This document shows, one piece after another, positions 59,165 through 64,000 of a stretch of DNA of 64,000 bases. Every line of letters begins with the position of its first letter. Positions within the stretch are counted from its first letter, which is position 1. Source of the DNA: Limnanthes douglasii subsp. nivea (Eukaryota; Streptophyta; Magnoliopsida; Brassicales; Limnanthaceae). The stretch covers positions 169,966,643 to 170,030,642 of the forward strand of contig JAUPFV010000001.1 of the NCBI GenBank assembly GCA_036936605.1. The letters are read 5' to 3'. The position numbers were made by a program, and so were the translations under genes. The notes beneath the pieces were generated by a model, which saw nothing but the letters and a program-made list of their open reading frames with translations, was not told the DNA's origin and searched no databases.

Positions 59165-60401
59165 CTGTATAACATTACCAACGACTCTTCATAATCATAA
59201 ATACGAAGACGATGAATTTTAGTATAGATGAGTATTGTTTAAAAAGATAGAGAAACACTAGCTATAACAATAAGTTGAAACTGAAAACTGAGACAAAAAA
59301 ATGACCAAATGAAATGGTCTGCATGCAATACAAAGATAAAAATTAAAATAAGAATCAATATAGCCATGTTGAGAATAAGTCGACCTTGTGATTCGTGTAT
59401 TCAAAATATAAATTAAGATGCAATAGTGGTACATTATTGTATTATTGGTAGTTGTTAATTGTGTTTTTCTATAAACCCATTAGGCCATTTATATAGAAAA
59501 TTTTATTTCTCTTCTATAAATATAGTATTATGGTGAAAAAAAGACACTCAAATTTGTAACTATTTTGTATTACAACGCCCGTGGATGTAGAGTTATTGTC
59601 AAATATTAAATGTTGTGTTCTTTTATTTTCATATTTTTATGATATTTTGTGTGTGAGCCATATGTAAAAATATTACATCTTATTTTATAACAGATTGGTA
59701 TAAGAACATAAGTTTTTTTTAAAATTAGCATTTATAATGGTGTTTACATCAACAGAAATAAAAATCAAAATCAAAAGATTTGATAAAGAGATACAACTTT
59801 ATGTTGTGGAAGATTAAGTTGTAATATTCTGTAGTAATACAAAGATTGTGGAAGAATGTGGTGAATAAGTTACTGGTAGAGATGAAAAAGAAGACAGGCA
59901 AGATCTTCAAGAAAGGGCTCTATTTTGAATTTTAAGAAGTGTAAATGATAACGTTTTTTGAGATTATTGGTGACAGGACTGCATGCGCATAAAAGAAGTT
60001 GCGAGAACTTTACTAAGAGAAATTAATTGTGGACCGGTGATTCTTAAAAAAAATGCTCGTATGAGTTTATATTGAAAGAAGGTATATTCCTAACAGAACA
60101 TATTGATAATCTTAAGTCAATTATTATCGATCTGGAGAATATAGATATCATAATAAAAAACAAGTATAAAACCTTATTTATTTGAGACCACCATCCACTT
60201 TCTATTGAAATTTCATCGATACCATCACATATGGTAATGACAAATTATCTTTAGACGATGTTAAATGGTCGATCAAATCAAAGGAGTTGAGATAGTTGCA
60301 GCTAAAAAACCAGGTAGAAGACGATCGTCCTATAACCATAAGAAGATCTAGAACAAGGTGAGTTCTTAAAATGAGAAGAATTTTAAAGTGATCCAAATCA
60401 A
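59165..60401 (+). pseudogene. Truncated copy of the copia LTR and gag relic
   Basis: Second copy of 39604-40818: candidate LTR at about 59367-59693 with TTGGTAT beside it, then the gag relic near 59840-60190. It ends at 60402, where the deletion joins it to the LINE relic. Confidence 0.75.
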
Positions 60402-60886
60402 ATGCAAAAACTCCATATGCTTTGGGTAATCGTGTAGTCAGAAATGATATGATTAATGGTTTCAGATGAGAAATTGCGTAAGACACAATTCGGGGAGGGC
60501 ATGTTTCAACCCTAACTTAGAATCTTATCACATATGGAGAGTGCTCATTGGATACTGATCCATATAATGAAAGCATAACGGGGAAATATTGAATTTTTTC
60601 CATACTAAACCTGACACAATGGGTGATCATACGAATTTCATTGTAGGTATCATTAATAGTAAACTTGATGATTCATTTCTTAGCACTCTAGTATTGGACG
60701 TCATTGATGGTTGTGATTCGCATACTAGCATTCCAGTATTAGAATGAGTCAGCCAATTTTAGAGAACATCCAGAGTGAAATTAAAAACCTTAAGGTTTCT
60801 CGCCAAACCAAAATCATGAACAATACAAATCTCCTAGTGGTTAACTAAATAGGTTAAGATCAACCGTACGTAAAACTGGAATGAAT
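60402..60886 (-). pseudogene. LINE zf-RVT fragment, extra copy
   Basis: Matches 45703-46186. Out of place relative to the block order; the next base block (60887) returns to the match of 45096. Minus-strand LINE remnant without a usable frame. Confidence 0.7.
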
Positions 60887-62880
60887 AATTGTAGAAAGGT
60901 TTGAATATAATATGTTTATTATCTTCTTGAAACATGTTTAACATTATTTTACTGTACAGTGGTGAATTCATCAAGATTAAAGAACATAACTATACTAGAT
61001 CAACATTAGGTTATTGTGCAGGATTGGAAAAATAATTTTAGATTTATATCAACATTTAATAGATTTGATGAAGGATTGACCAAAATGATAAAATCTCTGA
61101 CCAAAATGAAGACTTGGTCAAACAATTACAATAAAGCAAAGCGATAAAGCTATGACCAAAATGATAAAAACTATGACCAAAATGAAGACTTGGTCAAACA
61201 AGTACAATAAATCAAAGCGATAAAGCAATGACAAAAATGATAAAAGAGACTAGACATCAACGTTTTCATCGAAGGATTGGTTGGTTTAGGTTGATTGATT
61301 GTGGTATCTAGAAGGATTGACTGGCCTGATAACCTTGGTATCAAGGAATCTGAATCGGGGGATCATAAATTATGTGGAAATATATCAAATAGGCTATGGT
61401 TGGAGAGGAGCCAAATATTCTAACATTATTCTCACCCCAAACATGGTAGACAATATCACAGAAGCAAACACGCTAAAGGTGTCGTAAACTGGATGAAGGT
61501 CAATTGGACGCCTCATAAATACAATAGACTCGATTGAAGTTGTATCTTAAAGATAAACAAAGATTGAAGCTTCGAAAACCCCATATGCTTTTGGTAATTG
61601 TGTAGTCATAAAGGATATGATTAATGGTTTTAGAGGCGAAATTGCGTAAGACACAATTCGGGGAGGGCGTTTTTAAACCCTAACTTAGAATCTTATCACA
61701 TATGGAGAGTGCTCATTGGATACCGATCAATATAATGAAAGCATAACGGGGAATATTGAAATTTTTCCATACTAAACCTGACACAGGGGATGATCATACG
61801 AATGTCATTGTAGGTATCATTGATAGTAAACTTGATGATCGTTTATTAGCATTCTAGTATTGGACGTCATTGATGGTGGTGATTCGCGTACTAGCATTCC
61901 AGTATTAGAATGAGTCAGCCAATTTTAGAGAACATCCCGAGTGAAATCAAAAACCTTAAGGTTTCTCCCCAAACCAAAATCATGAACAATACAAATCTCC
62001 TAGTGGTTAACCAAATAGGTTAAGATCAACCGCACGTCGAACTTGAATGATTTCTTTTTCCAATTACCAATCGTAACCCAATACAATTGCTTAACGAGAT
62101 GCCTAAGATTTAAAATTTTCCCCCAAATCCAGTGGGTGAAAAATTAGTCTTTAAAGACAAAAAATATTTTTGTCTCTAATATTCCTAGAGTAAATTCACT
62201 CACATCAAACTGATTTGTCGAGTTTACTAACGATAAACCACATAAGTTTGAGGACGACCGCCTAAGTCCAGGTTTTTAGGTCTAATATACAAATGTTGTC
62301 GTCTAATAAGGGCAAGGTTATAGCTTACAATACCACTTTAGCACCAACACGCTTCAAATCGTTTCCATACCAAAAACAAATAACGAGGATATTGTGAGTG
62401 TTCCTTAAGAACTGTAGAGGAGATAATGAAGATCAAAGACCAATAAACCTGCACCATTAAAATAAAATATTTAATAAGATGGAGCCTACCCATATAAGAG
62501 ACGCGTTTGGAAATCTATGAGACCATAGGATTAATAATTTTGATAAGAAGGAATCGTCAATCAATATGGTAAATTCGACCCGGGTGAAGCAGGACTTCAA
62601 GGTATTTACGAAAGAGAACCAACGTTAAAAAAATGATATTGATCAAATCTGATTTAAGATGTGGGGTAGCCTTAGTGATGAAGGTGTGAATTTTAGGAGG
62701 TGTGACTTTAAAGCTCGATAGAATAGAAAAATCATTAAGATCATCCTTTATAAAAGTGAGAGAATTGATGTCACCACGAAAACAATCATTAGGTCGTATG
62801 CGAAACAAAGGTTGATAATCTTAAGCTTATGACACATCTAATGGAATTTAAGATCCTCCTCTTTTAAATTTAAGGCCTCT
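60887..62880 (-). pseudogene. L1-like LINE ORF2 relic, copy 2
   Basis: Second copy of 45096-46990. RT residues RGDINSLTFIKDDLNDFSI at 62557-62808, again with FAYD for FADD just right of it, and the zf-RVT remnant near 61640. A 76-bp tandem duplication (61078-61153 and 61154-61229) containing GACCAAAATGAAGACTTGG lies in the 3' part. Confidence 0.75.
61078..61229. repeat. 76-bp tandem duplication
   Basis: Two units with seven or eight differences, each with GACTTGGTCAAACAA; a partial third follows to about 61245. Copy 1 of the block has a single unit. Confidence 0.9.
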
Positions 62881-64000
62881 TGCTCATAAAGTATACTAAG
62901 TTCTAATAGGTAACGTAAAGTATACTCGGTTGATAATTTTAGGCCTCTTGCTCATAAAGTATTAACTACATTGATGTGCATTGTTCGTTCGCTAAAATTG
63001 GGAATTTTAAATCCGCAAGTAAAGATACTTAAATACAGTCGTACTCATAACCTCATTGGTGGGTGGGCGAGTTTGATATGGTATAAATACAACATCGTGT
63101 GTCATTCTCTTATCCTTTGTCTTACTATCCTCTGTAAGTTCTCTATTCTGGAAAAGTTCATTACTTGAGGTGTAAAGTCCACTCGTATTGCGTGTTGTGC
63201 AGTTGTAGTGATGAATCTATTAACCATATCTTATATTAGTTTACTTTTACTCATGATATTTCGTTACTGCCAACTCTAAGATTCGGTTAATGTTCCATGG
63301 GCCTTCCTATTATAGAGAAGCTTTGAATTTTCCTCGCTCCAGTAAGCATCATAATAAGGATGCCTGTTTTGGTGCGGTCATTAATCAAGTCTGGCATGAG
63401 ATAAACTAAATAATTTTTTTCTCTCCTCTCGTCTTCACCTCTGTGGTATTGTACTGTAGGCCTTCTGAGCATTGGTTTAGATTATTTTGATCCCCGACGG
63501 TTTGATCAATGTAATCTTGTTCATGTTTCTCAATTAAGGTATTTTGGTTGTAAGGTCCTCTTTGATTTTTGTGGTGCTATAGAAATATATTGTGTTGGTT
63601 ATCCTCTCTTTGATTTGTTTTGGTGCTCTCGTCTATGACTTGCCCCATTCCCCTTGCAATGTTGTTCTTTCATATCGCCCCCTATTCTTTATGAGGAGAT
63701 GAATTATTCGTCTCGACTGGTGATTGGCTTCCAAGTGCTTAAATCTTGTACATTTCACTAGTCTATCTTATGCTTACAGCTTTTGTCAACATTCATTCAT
63801 CTTTTGTTTTCCATTCTCGAACCTATCTATATGTTGGACCACTATATTTATATACCACGGTCCATGATGTTTTGCTCCATATATGAACAACACATTTTTA
63901 AATTCAATACCTCTTTTACACAAAAAAGAAAATAAAAATACACATGTCGTTTATCAAATAAATTAAAATAACATTTTCATTTTACGATATATTTATCAAC
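62881..64000. other. Unassigned sequence right of LINE copy 2
   Basis: Copy of 46991-48112; no gene recognised. The homology runs to the last base. Confidence 0.5.

Larger units (their letters stand above)
53060..64000. repeat. Block B, copy 2 (rearranged, runs off the window)
   Basis: Second copy of 38735-48112. Changes: copia insertion at 53915-59159; loss of the part matching 40819-45702 at about 60402; a segment matching 45703-46186 (60402-60886) followed by a return to 45096 (60887), so that part is present twice; and a 76-bp tandem duplication at 61078-61229. The copy is still running at the window edge. Confidence 0.88.

Noticed and set aside
1..64000. tRNA, rRNA or other structured RNA genes
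   Set aside because: No cloverleaf with A and B boxes or rRNA-like conserved segments was seen by eye; tRNA-like words are limited to retrotransposon primer-binding sites.

Overview
This window looks like intergenic DNA from an angiosperm nuclear genome, most likely a eudicot. The evidence is AT-rich sequence, plant-type Ty1/copia, Ty3/gypsy and L1-like LINE relics, a Mutator-like element (MULE) with a FAR1-type transposase, a plant mobile domain (PMD) gene, and GT-AG introns of 70-105 nt. I see no intact single-copy host gene and no rRNA, tRNA or CRISPR array. Nearly everything recognisable is a transposable element, most of it decayed. All reading is by eye, so similarity statements are qualitative unless a count is given.

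Layout. 1-4671 is block A: a minus-strand copia gag relic, about 2.4 kb of AT-rich DNA, and a 0.94 kb inverted-repeat element holding what looks like a captured promoter, leader and intron. 4731-8010 is a plus-strand copia relic. 8085-11660 is a decayed plus-strand gypsy element between two direct repeats, hit by a 320-bp MITE with a perfect 10-bp target duplication (9734-10073). 11699-12194 is a long-inverted-repeat element with internal minisatellite. 12879-14830 is a minus-strand Tat-like gypsy gag relic, 15310-15690 an old copia LTR, and 18180-20540 a plus-strand LINE relic. 21167-24949 is a minus-strand gypsy element with both LTRs that has lost its integrase. 25111-28300 is the 3' half of another Tat-like gypsy, with an antisense ORF beyond the pol end.

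The most notable object is 29341-39209: a 9.87-kb MULE with inverted ends and a 10-bp target duplication (AATATTTTTA). It carries a transposase that runs on into an OTU cysteine-protease domain, a minus-strand ORF of unknown function, a small SANT/Myb-like ORF, and a spliced minus-strand PMD gene with a hydrophobic C-terminus. GC-rich palindromic repeat clusters separate the ends and the genes. All its genes are now broken.

38735-64000 is a large tandem duplication. Block B (38735-48490: MULE right end, copia relic, minisatellite element, LINE relic) plus block A2 (48491-53060) is followed directly by a rearranged second B (53060-64000). A copia element (53915-59159) sits in the second B only, and the first B preserves the empty site (39599-39603). 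This gives an order of events: MULE insertion, then tandem duplication, then copia insertion. No cellular pathway is encoded here. The coherent units are the elements themselves, above all the MULE, whose transposase, protease, SANT-like and PMD proteins look like one co-mobilised set.
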